Assembly: GCF_947500985.1 (NCBI RefSeq)
Contig: NZ_CANMTX010000007.1
Coordinates: 1-64,000 of the forward strand
Origin: an uncultured Maribacter sp.
GTDB taxonomy: Bacteria; Bacteroidota; Bacteroidia; Flavobacteriales; Flavobacteriaceae
Direction: 5' to 3'
Length of the DNA stretch: 64,000 nucleotides
Shown: one piece after another, positions 35,973 to 45,208 of the stretch
Layout of the letters: every line of letters begins with the position of its first letter
Numbering within the stretch: position 1 is the first letter of the stretch
Notes under the pieces: generated by a model
The model's database searches: none
What the model saw: the letters and a program-made list of their open reading frames with translations, nothing else
Told to the model about the DNA's origin: nothing
Translations under genes and position numbers: made by a program

Positions 35973-36971
35973 ATGAAAAAAATCACCAAGGAAACGTATT
36001 TGAAGTGGTATGCAGACATGCTATTTTGGAGAAAATTTGAGGATAAATTAGCTGCTGTTTACATTCAGCAAAAGGTAAGAGGATTTTTACATTTGTATAA
36101 TGGGCAAGAAGCCGTATTGGCTGGTGCACTTCATGCAATGGATCTTTCTAAAGACCGTATGATAACTGCTTATAGAAATCATGTTCAGCCAATTGGTATG
36201 GGCGTAGATCCTAAAATGGTTATGGCTGAGCTATTCGGTAAAGTAACTGGTACCTCAAAGGGTATGGGAGGTTCAATGCATATTTTTTCAAAAGAACATC
36301 GTTTTCATGGAGGTCATGGTATCGTTGGAGGTCAAATTCCATTAGGTGCAGGTATGGCTTTTGGCGATAAGTATGCAGGTAGAGATAATGTTACCTTATG
36401 TTATATGGGTGATGGTGCTGTAAGGCAAGGGTCTTTGCATGAAACTTTCAACTTGGCTATGTTATGGCAGTTACCTGTTGTCTTTATTTGTGAAAATAAT
36501 GGCTATGCAATGGGGACTTCAGTAGCGAGAACATCTTTTTCTACAGAAATATGGAAGTTAGGTTTAGGTTACGAAATGCCATGTGGACCTGTCGATGGGA
36601 TGAATCCAGTAACGGTTGCTCAAGAAATGAGCAAAGCTATTGATAGAGCTCGTAGTGGTGGTGGACCAACTTTTCTTGAAATGAAGACCTATAGATATAG
36701 AGGTCATTCAATGTCAGATGCTCAGCATTATAGAACTAAAGATGAAGTCGAAGAGTATAAGAAAATAGATCCAATTACTCAGGTGTTGGATATTATCAAA
36801 GAAAACAATTACGCAACTGACGCTGAAATTAAAGACATTGACAAGAATGTCAAGGTTATGGTTAAGGAATGTGAAAAGTTCGCAGAAGAATCAGATTATC
36901 CACCTATAAACCAATTGTATGATATGGTTTACGAACAAGAGGATTTTCCATTTGTTGAACATAAATTTTAA
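35973..36971 (+). CDS. pdhA: Pyruvate dehydrogenase E1, alpha subunit
   Basis: The 332-residue protein forms with PdhB (58.3 kb) the thiamine-diphosphate E1 that decarboxylates pyruvate and acetylates the lipoyl arms of E2. The ThDP motif is GDGAVRQGSLHETFNLA...NN (GDG near 146, NN near 175). The phosphorylation-loop region YRYRGHSMSDAQHYR, and SKGMGGSMH near the substrate channel, are typical. The start is taken as ATG 35973, one codon after a TTG. The E2 gene follows after 4 bases. Confidence 0.95.
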   Translation: MKKITKETYLKWYADMLFWRKFEDKLAAVYIQQKVRGFLHLYNGQEAVLAGALHAMDLSKDRMITAYRNHVQPIGMGVDPKMVMAELFGKVTGTSKGMGGSMHIFSKEHRFHGGHGIVGGQIPLGAGMAFGDKYAGRDNVTLCYMGDGAVRQGSLHETFNLAMLWQLPVVFICENNGYAMGTSVARTSFSTEIWKLGLGYEMPCGPVDGMNPVTVAQEMSKAIDRARSGGGPTFLEMKTYRYRGHSMSDAQHYRTKDEVEEYKKIDPITQVLDIIKENNYATDAEIKDIDKNVKVMVKECEKFAEESDYPPINQLYDMVYEQEDFPFVEHKF

Positions 36972-36975
36972 TTAG

Positions 36976-38619
36976 ATGGCTATAGTAGTAAATATGCCCC
37001 GTTTAAGCGATACCATGGAAGAGGGTACCGTAGCTAAATGGTTGAAAAGCGTTGGAGATAAAATTGAAGAAGGAGATATATTAGCTGAAATCGAAACAGA
37101 TAAGGCGACGATGGAGTTTGAATCATTTAATGAAGGAACTCTGTTGCATATAGGTATTCAAGAAGGTGATAGTGCGCCTGTAGATAGTCTTTTGGCTATT
37201 ATTGGTGATGAAGGTGAAGATATTTCTGCTTTAATAAGTGGTGGTAGCGCGTCAGCTTCAACAGAAGAGTCATCTGATGATAGTCCGGTTGCTGAAGATG
37301 CTTCAGAAGAAGTAGAAGCGCAAGGCGGTGGTGAAATTCCTGAGGGAGTTGAAATTATAAAAATGCCTCGTTTAAGTGACACCATGGAAGAAGGTACTGT
37401 GGCGACATGGTTAAAGAAAGTTGGTGATGATGTTGAGGAAGGTGACATATTAGCAGAGATCGAAACCGATAAGGCTACTATGGAATTCGAGTCTTTCTAT
37501 AATGGTAAGTTATTGTACGTTGGTATACAAGAAGGAGAATCTTCTCCTGTAGATGCTGTCTTGGCAGTTATTGGTCCGGAAGGTACCGATGTAGATGCTG
37601 TTTTAAGTAGCGGATCTGGTAGTAGTAAAAAAAGTGCTGCAACAGAAACCAAAAAAGAAGCACCAAAATCTTCAGATTCATCTGATAATAAAGAAGTTTC
37701 TAAGCCAGTTGCGGATGGAGCAAGAATTTTTGCATCTCCTTTGGCTAAGAAAATAGCTGCAGATAAAGGTGTAGATTTAGCTAATGTTTCGGGTTCTGGT
37801 GATAACGGTAGAATTACTAAGAAAGATATAGAGAATTATACGCCAAGTAAAACGGCTGCACCAGTTGCTGCTTCTAACGTAAAGGCAGATAATGCAATAG
37901 TATCTCAACCAGTTTCTATGGCATTGCCATCTGGTGAAGAAGGTACTGAAGAAGTTAAGAATTCTAATATGCGTAAAGCAATTGCTAAAGCATTAGGTAA
38001 TTCTAAATTTAACGCACCACATTTCTATTTGACTATTGAAGTTGATATGGATAATGCTAAAGCGTCACGTGCTCAGATAAATAGTTTGCCAGATACCAAA
38101 GTGTCATTTAATGATATGGTTTTAAAGGCTTGTGCTATGGCACTTAGAAAGCATCCTCAAGTAAATACTTCTTGGAGTGCAGACGCTACTAAATATCATA
38201 AGCATATACATATGGGTGTTGCGGTAGCTGTTGATGAAGGTTTAGTTGTACCTGTTGTAAAACATGCAGATTTACTAGGTTTAACACAAATAGGTAGCGC
38301 CGTTAAAGATTTAGCAGGTAAAGCACGTAATAAGAAAATAGCCCCTTCAGAGATGGAAGGTAGTACCTTTACGGTATCAAATTTAGGAATGTTCGGTATA
38401 CTTGAGTTTACAAGTATTATCAATCAGCCAAACTCAGCTATACTTTCGGTTGGTGCAATTGTTGAAAAACCAGTTGTTAAAAACGGAGAAATAGTTGTAG
38501 GTAATACAATGAAGTTGACACTTGCTTGTGATCACAGAACTGTTGATGGTGCTGTCGGAGCTCAGTTCCTTCAGACATTAAGATATTTTGTAGAGAATCC
38601 GGTTACTATGTTAGCGTAG
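36976..38619 (+). CDS. pdhC: Pyruvate dehydrogenase E2, dihydrolipoamide acetyltransferase
   Basis: The 547-residue E2 core protein takes the acetyl group from E1 to CoA. It has two lipoyl domains (about 1-78 and 125-203), each with the lipoylated lysine in ETDKATMEFES; an Ala/Ser/Glu linker; the E1/E3-binding domain (about 249-285, ASPLAKKIAADKG); and the catalytic acyltransferase domain (about 320-547) with the DHRTVDGAVGAQF motif holding the catalytic His and Asp. It lies 4 bases after pdhA. The E1 beta gene is 20 kb away and no E3 gene is in the window. Confidence 0.95.
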   Translation: MAIVVNMPRLSDTMEEGTVAKWLKSVGDKIEEGDILAEIETDKATMEFESFNEGTLLHIGIQEGDSAPVDSLLAIIGDEGEDISALISGGSASASTEESSDDSPVAEDASEEVEAQGGGEIPEGVEIIKMPRLSDTMEEGTVATWLKKVGDDVEEGDILAEIETDKATMEFESFYNGKLLYVGIQEGESSPVDAVLAVIGPEGTDVDAVLSSGSGSSKKSAATETKKEAPKSSDSSDNKEVSKPVADGARIFASPLAKKIAADKGVDLANVSGSGDNGRITKKDIENYTPSKTAAPVAASNVKADNAIVSQPVSMALPSGEEGTEEVKNSNMRKAIAKALGNSKFNAPHFYLTIEVDMDNAKASRAQINSLPDTKVSFNDMVLKACAMALRKHPQVNTSWSADATKYHKHIHMGVAVAVDEGLVVPVVKHADLLGLTQIGSAVKDLAGKARNKKIAPSEMEGSTFTVSNLGMFGILEFTSIINQPNSAILSVGAIVEKPVVKNGEIVVGNTMKLTLACDHRTVDGAVGAQFLQTLRYFVENPVTMLA

Positions 38620-38644
38620 AACTTGATTCTAAAATAGAATTGCT

Positions 38645-38676
38645 AAAGCATCCTTTTATCGGGATGCTTTTTTTTT
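38645..38676 (+). terminator. Terminator after pdhC
   Basis: A 9-bp stem (38645-38653 with 38662-38670) followed by a run of T. It lies 25 bases after the pdhC stop. Confidence 0.8.
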
Positions 38677-38704
38677 ATCTTTATATTCTAAATTTGATGT
38701 TGTT

Positions 38705-39742
38705 ATGAAATATATAAGTATTGTACTCCTAAGTACTTTGATTCTAGGTTGTGGTGGCGCGAAAGTTGATCAATCAACAGTTTTGAACCCAACGAATCCA
38801 AAAGGTGTTAAGGGTTCGGTTCTGCCTGCATCGAAAAATGCTCAATTGGAAAGTGTAAAGTCAAAAGTTTCTACTAAGGCTTTATCCGTTGATATAGAAG
38901 CAACCATGACTTTCTTGACGTCAGATGAATTACAGGGTAGAGATACTGGAAGTGAGGGAATTGAAAAGGCTGCAGATTATATTCAAAATATATTCAAGAA
39001 CAACAATGTTCTACCTTATTTTGCATCATATAGAGATACATTGGAAAACTATAGTGACGGTATAGCTTATAACGTAGTAGGTTTTTTACCGGGTACTGAT
39101 GAAAAACTAAAAAATGAATTTGTTCTAATAGGAGCACACTATGATCATATAGGTTTGATTAGCGGAGATAGTAACGATAAAATTGCGAACGGAGCCAATG
39201 ATAATGCTTCAGGCACTACAACTGTTCTAGAATTTGCTAAATATTTTGGTGAACATAAAAACAACAAACGGAGCGTAATTTTTACCCTATTCACCGCAGA
39301 AGAAAAAGGATTGGTAGGTTCTAAGCATTTGGCTAAAAAATTAAAGGCTGAAAATATTGATTTGTACACTATGTTGAATTTCGAAATGGTAGGGGTGCCA
39401 ATGGTAGGTAAAGATCATAGTCTTTATTTAACCGGGTATGAATTATCGAATTTAGCAGAGTTGAGTAATGGTTATGCAAATAAAAATTTAGTAGGATTTC
39501 TTCCTAAAGCAAAAGAGTTTAATTTGTTTAGACGATCAGATAATGCTCCTTTTCACGATGAGTTTAATGTGCCATCTCAGACTTATAGTTCTTTTGATTT
39601 CACCAATTTTGGAGAGTACCATAAAGTAGGTGATGAGGCATCGTTGATGGATTATGAATTTATGGCAACAATTGTAAATGAAACAGTACCGATGTTAGAA
39701 GGTATTATTAATGCACCGGTAAAAGAAGTAAAGTATAATTAA
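38705..39742 (+). CDS. M28-family peptidase, lipoprotein
   Basis: The 345-residue zinc exopeptidase of the aminopeptidase Y/S group has a lipobox LILGC (Cys16), so it is membrane anchored. Metal ligands are visible: GAHYDHIG (His and downstream), GANDNASGTT (bridging Asp), TAEEKGLVGS (catalytic Glu-Glu), then the later EMVG and the C-terminal EYHKVGDE (His). Likely role: peptide trimming in the periplasm or at the outer membrane. It overlaps the next gene by one base (TAATG). Confidence 0.9.
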   Translation: MKYISIVLLSTLILGCGGAKVDQSTVLNPTNPKGVKGSVLPASKNAQLESVKSKVSTKALSVDIEATMTFLTSDELQGRDTGSEGIEKAADYIQNIFKNNNVLPYFASYRDTLENYSDGIAYNVVGFLPGTDEKLKNEFVLIGAHYDHIGLISGDSNDKIANGANDNASGTTTVLEFAKYFGEHKNNKRSVIFTLFTAEEKGLVGSKHLAKKLKAENIDLYTMLNFEMVGVPMVGKDHSLYLTGYELSNLAELSNGYANKNLVGFLPKAKEFNLFRRSDNAPFHDEFNVPSQTYSSFDFTNFGEYHKVGDEASLMDYEFMATIVNETVPMLEGIINAPVKEVKYN

Positions 39743-40422
39743 TGGAATACGTAATTGTAACAGGTACCAGTAGAGGAATTGGTTTTGAATTAAGTAAGTT
39801 ATTAGCTAATGCCGGTTATAAGGTCTTGGCGCTATCTAGAAATGAAAAACCGATTAAAAGTCTTAATCATAAAAATATTGAAGCTTTTTCTTTTGATGTG
39901 TCATCGGTAGAAGATAGAGATAACTTGTCTAATTATTTAAAAGATAAAAAGGGAAATGTTATTGCGCTAGTAAATAATGCAGGCAAGCTTATAAATAAAC
40001 CTTTTTTAGAATTGACAGAAGAAGAATTTAAGGCGGTATATGAAGTGAATGTTTTTGGAGTTGCTGCTATGACTAGGCTTATTATTCCATTTATGGATAA
40101 AGACGCTCATGTGCTTACCATTAGCTCAATGGGCGGTATTCAAGGTAGTGCTAAATTCCCAGGTCTTTCAGCTTACAGTTCAAGTAAAGGAGCGGTATTG
40201 ACTTTGACGGAATTATTGGCTGAAGAATTTAAAGAAACTGGTCCGTCATTTAACGCATTGGCTTTGGGGGCAGTACAAACAGAAATGTTAGAAGAAGCAT
40301 TTCCGGGTTATGAGGCTCCTGTGAGCGCCAAAGAGATGGCAGAATATATAATGGACTTTGCTTTAAAAGGTCAAAAAATGTATAACGGTAAAATATTACA
40401 GGTTAGTAGTAGTACACCTTAA
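39742..40422 (+). CDS. Short-chain dehydrogenase/reductase
   Basis: The 226-residue Rossmann-fold oxidoreductase uses NAD(P)H. Cofactor motif GTSRGIGFEL (about 7-16), NNAG (about 76-79), the catalytic Ser in TISSMGG and the YSSSKGA Tyr/Lys pair are all present. The substrate is unknown. It starts on the last base of the M28 peptidase stop and ends 2 bases before the SprT-like gene, so the three are translated from one transcript. Confidence 0.88.
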   Translation: MEYVIVTGTSRGIGFELSKLLANAGYKVLALSRNEKPIKSLNHKNIEAFSFDVSSVEDRDNLSNYLKDKKGNVIALVNNAGKLINKPFLELTEEEFKAVYEVNVFGVAAMTRLIIPFMDKDAHVLTISSMGGIQGSAKFPGLSAYSSSKGAVLTLTELLAEEFKETGPSFNALALGAVQTEMLEEAFPGYEAPVSAKEMAEYIMDFALKGQKMYNGKILQVSSSTP

Positions 40423-40424
40423 GA

Positions 40425-41027
40425 ATGCAAGAAACGTTAGCTAAATATCTTCCTGAATTAGCGGTTGGTCCATGTTATGCACTAATTAAAGATAGTCAGG
40501 TGCATTTGAAAATCGTGAATGAACGTGTTACTAGGCATGGAGATTATAGAATGCGAAAAGATGGTAACCATCAGATTACCGTTAATGCATCTTTGAATAA
40601 GTATAGATTCTTAATTACGTTAATTCATGAAATTGCGCACTTAATAGCATTTGAGAAATATGGGCGTACTATTAAGCCACATGGTTTAGAATGGAAAAAA
40701 ACATTTCAATATTTAATGCTTCCATTCATTCGTCCAGAGATATTTCCTTCACAGCTTTTACCTTTATTGGCTAGACATTTTAAGAATCCGAAGGCAAGCA
40801 GTAGTACTGATGCACAATTATCTATTGCCTTAAAACAATTCGATGAACAACAATCAGATAAAACTTACGTTTACGAATTACCAATAGGGTGTGTGTTTCG
40901 CATCTATAATGGCAAATTATTTAAAAAAGGAAATAAACGAACTAAGCGTTATGAGTGTATAGAATTATCCTCAGGAAGGATGTTTCTTTTTCAACCAAAT
41001 GCTGAAGTAGAATTAATAAAGAGCTGA
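40425..41027 (+). CDS. SprT-like zinc metallopeptidase domain protein
   Basis: The 200-residue protein has a SprT-like domain with the HExxH zinc motif in LIHEIAHLIAFEKYG (about 66-80), followed by a HGLEWKKTFQYLM stretch that supplies the third ligand region. The C-terminal part (about 140-200) is basic and may bind nucleic acid, as in SprT/Spartan proteins that act on DNA-bound proteins. The bacterial role is unproven. Start ATG lies 2 bases after the SDR stop and the gene ends one base before manC. Confidence 0.85.
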   Translation: MQETLAKYLPELAVGPCYALIKDSQVHLKIVNERVTRHGDYRMRKDGNHQITVNASLNKYRFLITLIHEIAHLIAFEKYGRTIKPHGLEWKKTFQYLMLPFIRPEIFPSQLLPLLARHFKNPKASSSTDAQLSIALKQFDEQQSDKTYVYELPIGCVFRIYNGKLFKKGNKRTKRYECIELSSGRMFLFQPNAEVELIKS

Positions 41028-41028
41028 C

Positions 41029-42117
41029 ATGAACAAAAATTATTATGCCGTTTTAATGGCAGGTGGAGTAGGGTCTAGATTCTGGCCAATAAGTACAAGT
41101 GAGAATCCGAAGCAATTTCATGATATGTTGGGTACAGGTGATACCCTTATTCAAAAAACGTTTCAAAGATTAAACAAATTCATACCTACCGAGAATATTT
41201 TAATTCTTACCAATGAACGTTATAATGATTTGGTGTTAGAGCAATTGCCAATGGTAAAACAAGAACAGGTAGTTCTTGAGCCTGCAATGAGAAATACAGC
41301 ACCGTGTATTCTATATGCTGCGATGAAGATTCAGAAGATGAATGAAAATGCGGTAATGATTGTTGCCCCAAGTGACCATTGGATAGAAGATGAAGATGCA
41401 TTTGCAAAAGACGTTACAGCATGTTTTACAAAGTGCGAGACCGAAGATGTTTTATGTACTTTAGGTATAAAACCTTCTTTCCCTAATACAGGTTTTGGTT
41501 ATATAGAATATAATAAGGCAGATAAGGCAGATAAAGCAGAAATAAAAAAGGTAAATCAGTTTAGAGAGAAGCCAGATTATGAAACTGCTAAAAACTTTCT
41601 AGCGCAGGGTAATTTTTTGTGGAACGCAGGTATATTTATGTGGAGTGCAAAAACTATTGTCGACGCTTTTCAGAATTTTCAGCCAAAACAATATGCTTTG
41701 TTTAGAGATGGCTTAGTATGTTATAATACAGACGATGAAAAGAAATTTATATCTGAAAACTATCCTAAAGCTGAAAATATATCTATTGATTACGCTATTT
41801 TAGAAAATTCGGAAGCGATATACGTGAAGGAAGCAACATTCGATTGGAATGATTTAGGTACTTGGGGATCGTTGTACGACAAGTTAGATAAAGATGAGAA
41901 TAATAATGCTATAGTAAATGCTAAAGTACTGACGGAAGATGCTAATGGTAATATGATTAGGTCTAAAGCTGGTAAAGTAGTGGTTGTAGACGGACTTAGC
42001 GATTATATTATTGTTGATAAAGATGAAGTACTTTTGATCTATCCTAAGACCAAAGAACAAGATATTAAACAAGTTTTAAATAAGGTAAAGGATACCTTTG
42101 GTGATGAATTCGCTTAA
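41029..42117 (+). CDS. manC: Mannose-1-phosphate guanylyltransferase
   Basis: The 362-residue nucleotidyltransferase makes GDP-mannose from mannose-1-phosphate and GTP for surface polysaccharides. N-terminal GGVGSRFWPISTSENPKQF is the GTP-binding signature; later NPKQF, FREKP and WNAGIFMW, and TFDWNDLGTWGSLY near the C-terminal third are characteristic. It is of the short form without a phosphomannose isomerase domain. One base after the SprT-like gene and 2 bases before the DUF389 gene. Confidence 0.93.
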   Translation: MNKNYYAVLMAGGVGSRFWPISTSENPKQFHDMLGTGDTLIQKTFQRLNKFIPTENILILTNERYNDLVLEQLPMVKQEQVVLEPAMRNTAPCILYAAMKIQKMNENAVMIVAPSDHWIEDEDAFAKDVTACFTKCETEDVLCTLGIKPSFPNTGFGYIEYNKADKADKAEIKKVNQFREKPDYETAKNFLAQGNFLWNAGIFMWSAKTIVDAFQNFQPKQYALFRDGLVCYNTDDEKKFISENYPKAENISIDYAILENSEAIYVKEATFDWNDLGTWGSLYDKLDKDENNNAIVNAKVLTEDANGNMIRSKAGKVVVVDGLSDYIIVDKDEVLLIYPKTKEQDIKQVLNKVKDTFGDEFA

Positions 42118-42119
42118 AT

Positions 42120-43589
42120 ATGGAGAACAATCTTAATCAAGATAACATTACCCCTAACAGTAATGAGGGTAGTGGTAGTGAAGAAGTAAAAAAAGATTTT
42201 CAAGGTCTTTTAGGTAGTGTTAAAATGTTTCTTTCTGAGCTGTTGGATATTAGAACCAATACCGATCAGCAGGCGACGAAAGAAGCTATTATTGCCGATA
42301 TTCCTTTTAAGGGGCATACTTCTTGGATTTTGATTTGTTCTATTTTTATTGCATCTATAGGTCTTAATGCCAATTCTACAGCTGTAGTAATCGGTGCGAT
42401 GTTAATTTCGCCTCTAATGGGTCCTATTTTAGGTATAGGTATGTCTGTGGCTATAAATGACATTGATACCTTAAAAAGATCATTGAAGAACTTTGCTGTA
42501 ATGGTAGTTTTAAGTGTGATAACGGCGTACTTATTCTATCGTTTTTTTCCCCTTAGAGATGAGTCTTCAGAGCTTTTAGCTAGAACTGAGCCTGATATTA
42601 GAGATGTTTTAATAGCATTTTTTGGTGGTTTGGCATTGGTGATTGCACGTGCTAAGAAAGGTACAATTGCTAGTGTAATTTTCGGTGTTGCAATTGCCAC
42701 AGCGTTAATGCCACCTTTGTGTACGGTAGGTTTTGGTTTGGCAATCGGAAACTGGGAGTATGCGAGGGGTGCAATGTATCTGTTCATTATAAATACTATT
42801 TTCATAGCCTTAGCGACTTTCTTGGTAATAAAGCTCTTGAAATTCCCCATGGTTCGTTACGTGAATTCGCAACGAAGAAAATTAATAGCTAGGCTAGCTT
42901 CTTTATTGGCTGTTTTGGTTATGATACCTGCAGGTTTTACATTCTATAGTGTTTTTAAAAAATCGTTATTCAATAGAGATGCCGAAACTTTCATTACAGA
43001 GAAAATAGTGCCTTACCAATTTGCGGGTGAAGGCAAGTTTTTAAAAGATTTTAGTGAGGTAGATTATGATGATGAAGGTAAGTCAAAAATTGAACTGGTT
43101 TTCATGGGAAATGACGGTATACCTGATAATGTGATTGCCACTTGGCGTGCTCAAATGGCGGAGTACAAACAGCTAAAAGGTACTGAGCTAGCCGTTGTTC
43201 AGGGTTCTAAAAGTGACGAGGCAAATGAACTAAAATATGTGAATGAGCTTTATGAGTCTCAGAAAACTATTCTAACTAGTAAAGACGAGAAAATTCAGCT
43301 TTTAGAAAGTGAATTGGTAAGGTTGAATCAGATTTCATCAAATCAAATTCCTTTCAAAGAAATTAGTCTTGAGGCGAAAACGAATTATGAAAATTTAGAG
43401 CGAATAGGTTATGCTTATTTAATTTCAACAGATTTTGCTAAAACCGATAGCATACCATTATTTGAAGTCACTTGGAAAAAGGAAGCCAAAAGAGCAGAAA
43501 CGGTTAAAGATATGAGCAAGCTGCAAGATTGGTTGCGTCTAAGATTGAGTAATAAGAATATTCAGATTAAAGAAGTGCCTACAGAGTAG
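42120..43589 (+). CDS. DUF389-family membrane protein
   Basis: The 489-residue protein has a short N-terminal cytoplasmic part, then a block of about six membrane helices (about 60-285) with the family signature NANSTAVVIGAMLISPLMGP and later ATALMPPLCTVGFG, and a long C-terminal soluble domain (about 290-489) with a coiled-coil-like stretch (about 375-410). The family (TIGR00341-like) is widespread, and its function is not known. It is the last gene of the run from the M28 peptidase. It ends 2 bases before the convergent ATPase gene. Confidence 0.85.
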   Translation: MENNLNQDNITPNSNEGSGSEEVKKDFQGLLGSVKMFLSELLDIRTNTDQQATKEAIIADIPFKGHTSWILICSIFIASIGLNANSTAVVIGAMLISPLMGPILGIGMSVAINDIDTLKRSLKNFAVMVVLSVITAYLFYRFFPLRDESSELLARTEPDIRDVLIAFFGGLALVIARAKKGTIASVIFGVAIATALMPPLCTVGFGLAIGNWEYARGAMYLFIINTIFIALATFLVIKLLKFPMVRYVNSQRRKLIARLASLLAVLVMIPAGFTFYSVFKKSLFNRDAETFITEKIVPYQFAGEGKFLKDFSEVDYDDEGKSKIELVFMGNDGIPDNVIATWRAQMAEYKQLKGTELAVVQGSKSDEANELKYVNELYESQKTILTSKDEKIQLLESELVRLNQISSNQIPFKEISLEAKTNYENLERIGYAYLISTDFAKTDSIPLFEVTWKKEAKRAETVKDMSKLQDWLRLRLSNKNIQIKEVPTE

Positions 43590-43591
43590 GG

Positions 43592-44359
43592 TTAGTTTTG
43601 CTCTTGAATATACATTTGGCGCACCTTTTTGAAAAGATCAGATGAATAAACAAAATTAGTTACCGCTTCATTATCGGTTTTAAAGATTTCGTTTTTAGTC
43701 CCTTCCCATTCTAGAAGTCCGTCTTTTAGGAAAATTATTTTTTCCCCAATTTGCATTACCGAGTTCATATCATGAGTATTTATTACGGTAGTAATATTAT
43801 ACTCTTCGGTGATTTCTTTGATAAGGTCATCAATAAGAATAGCCGTCTTAGGGTCCAGACCAGAATTTGGTTCATCGCAAAAAAGATATTTCGGATTCAT
43901 AACTATAGCACGAGCAATAGCGACACGTTTTTGCATACCGCCAGAAATTTCAGAAGGAAATTTATGATGTGCATCAATTAGATTCACTCTTTTTAAAACC
44001 GCATCTACACGGTCTTTCATTTCAGATTTAGACTGCTTTGTAAACATTTCTAAAGGGAACATTACATTGCCTTCGACCGTCATACTATCAAAGAGGGCAC
44101 TACCTTGAAATACCATGCCCATTTCTTGTCTTAAATCTCGTTTCTCGTTATCGGTAAGGTCAGCATATAATTTTCCGTCATAGACAATACCGCCTTCCTC
44201 TGGGATAAATAATCCTAAAAGACATTTAAGAAAAACAGTTTTACCTGATCCACTTTGTCCAATGATTAAATTAGTTTTTCCTTTTTCGAAAGTAGTCGTA
44301 ACCCCTTTAAGGATATGAGCATCGCCAAAAGATTTATGTATGTCTCGTACTTCTATCAT
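43592..44359 (-). CDS. ABC transporter ATP-binding protein, MlaF type
   Basis: The 255-residue ATPase pairs with the MlaE-type permease upstream for lipid transport across the envelope. It has Walker A GQSGSGKT, the signature SGGMQKR, Walker B YLFCDEPNSGLD and the switch His in VINTHDM. The start ATG at 44359 overlaps the permease stop by one base (TAATG); an upstream in-frame ATG at 44419 lies within the permease gene and adds 20 residues not found in the family. The MlaD-type partner is not adjacent. Confidence 0.88.
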   Translation of the reverse strand: MIEVRDIHKSFGDAHILKGVTTTFEKGKTNLIIGQSGSGKTVFLKCLLGLFIPEEGGIVYDGKLYADLTDNEKRDLRQEMGMVFQGSALFDSMTVEGNVMFPLEMFTKQSKSEMKDRVDAVLKRVNLIDAHHKFPSEISGGMQKRVAIARAIVMNPKYLFCDEPNSGLDPKTAILIDDLIKEITEEYNITTVINTHDMNSVMQIGEKIIFLKDGLLEWEGTKNEIFKTDNEAVTNFVYSSDLFKKVRQMYIQEQN

Positions 44360-45096
44360 TATCCTAGCAAAAGTTGGGTTAATATGTAGTTGAGTATGAT
44401 AATTGCAACACTCGTCCAAACGAACGCTGTTGTACTTGCTTTACCAACCTCTAAAGCTCCGCCTCGCATATAAAATCCATGAAATGAAGGTATAGTCGCA
44501 ATCACAAAAGCAAAAATCAAGGTCTTCACAAATGCATATGCAATATGAAAAGGAACAAAATCTGATTGCAATCCTGTAATAAAATCTTCGCTAGTTAGAA
44601 ATCCGCCGAAAACTCCGGCCATCCATCCACCGAATATTCCAACATACATAGAAATTGCAATTGCGAAAGGGTAAAAAAGCATTGCAATAATCTTAGGAAA
44701 AACTAAGTAATTTAATGAATTTACACCCATTACTTCTAAAGCATCTATTTGTTCGGTTACACGCATGGTGCCAATACTAGATGTAATGTAAGATCCTACT
44801 TTACCAGCCATTATAATAGATACGAAAGTAGGTGCAAATTCTAATATTACAGATTGGCGAGTTGCAAAACCAATTAGATTTCGCGGTATTAATGGGTTGG
44901 TTAGATTAAGCGCTGTTTGTATGGCTACAACCGCACCAATAAAAAAGGAAATGAATATGATAATACCCAGTGAGCTAAAAATCAACTCATCTATTTCCTT
45001 GAATATAAGGGACTTCATTATTCTCCATTTCGTAGGTTTTTTAAAAACCTCGCGGATCATAATTGCATAGCTCCCTACAGATGCTAAATAGTTCAT
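44359..45096 (-). CDS. ABC transporter permease, MlaE family
   Basis: The 245-residue inner-membrane permease of the MlaE family has about five or six hydrophobic segments and the conserved stretches GKVGSYITSSIGTMRVTEQI (about 120-139), DALEVMGVNSLNYLVFP and FGGFLT. With the downstream ATPase it probably moves phospholipids for outer-membrane lipid balance. It is first in the pair. Mce/MlaD-type genes usually found nearby are absent here. Confidence 0.9.
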   Translation of the reverse strand: MNYLASVGSYAIMIREVFKKPTKWRIMKSLIFKEIDELIFSSLGIIIFISFFIGAVVAIQTALNLTNPLIPRNLIGFATRQSVILEFAPTFVSIIMAGKVGSYITSSIGTMRVTEQIDALEVMGVNSLNYLVFPKIIAMLFYPFAIAISMYVGIFGGWMAGVFGGFLTSEDFITGLQSDFVPFHIAYAFVKTLIFAFVIATIPSFHGFYMRGGALEVGKASTTAFVWTSVAIIILNYILTQLLLG

Positions 45097-45182
45097 TGAT
45101 TGAAAATATATTTCTTACCGTAAAAATAACAATAAAGGACCTGATTTAACCTCCGTTTAATCTTTAAAGATGTAAATTATTT

Positions 45183-45190
45183 TACATTTG
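45183..45190 (+). promoter_or_regulatory. pafA -7 element
   Basis: TACATTTG matches TAnnTTTG and lies 18 bases before the ATG at 45209. This excludes the in-frame TTG at 45188 as start. Confidence 0.5.
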
Positions 45191-45208
45191 TGTTACAATC
45201 CTATCCGT

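Noticed and set aside
44360..44419. Longer start for the MlaF-type ATPase
   Set aside because: The upstream ATG lies within the permease gene; the ATG at 44359 forms the usual TAATG overlap and fits the family N-terminus.
45188..45208. TTG start for PafA
   Set aside because: It lies on the -7 element TACATTTG; the ATG at 45209 gives a clean signal peptide.
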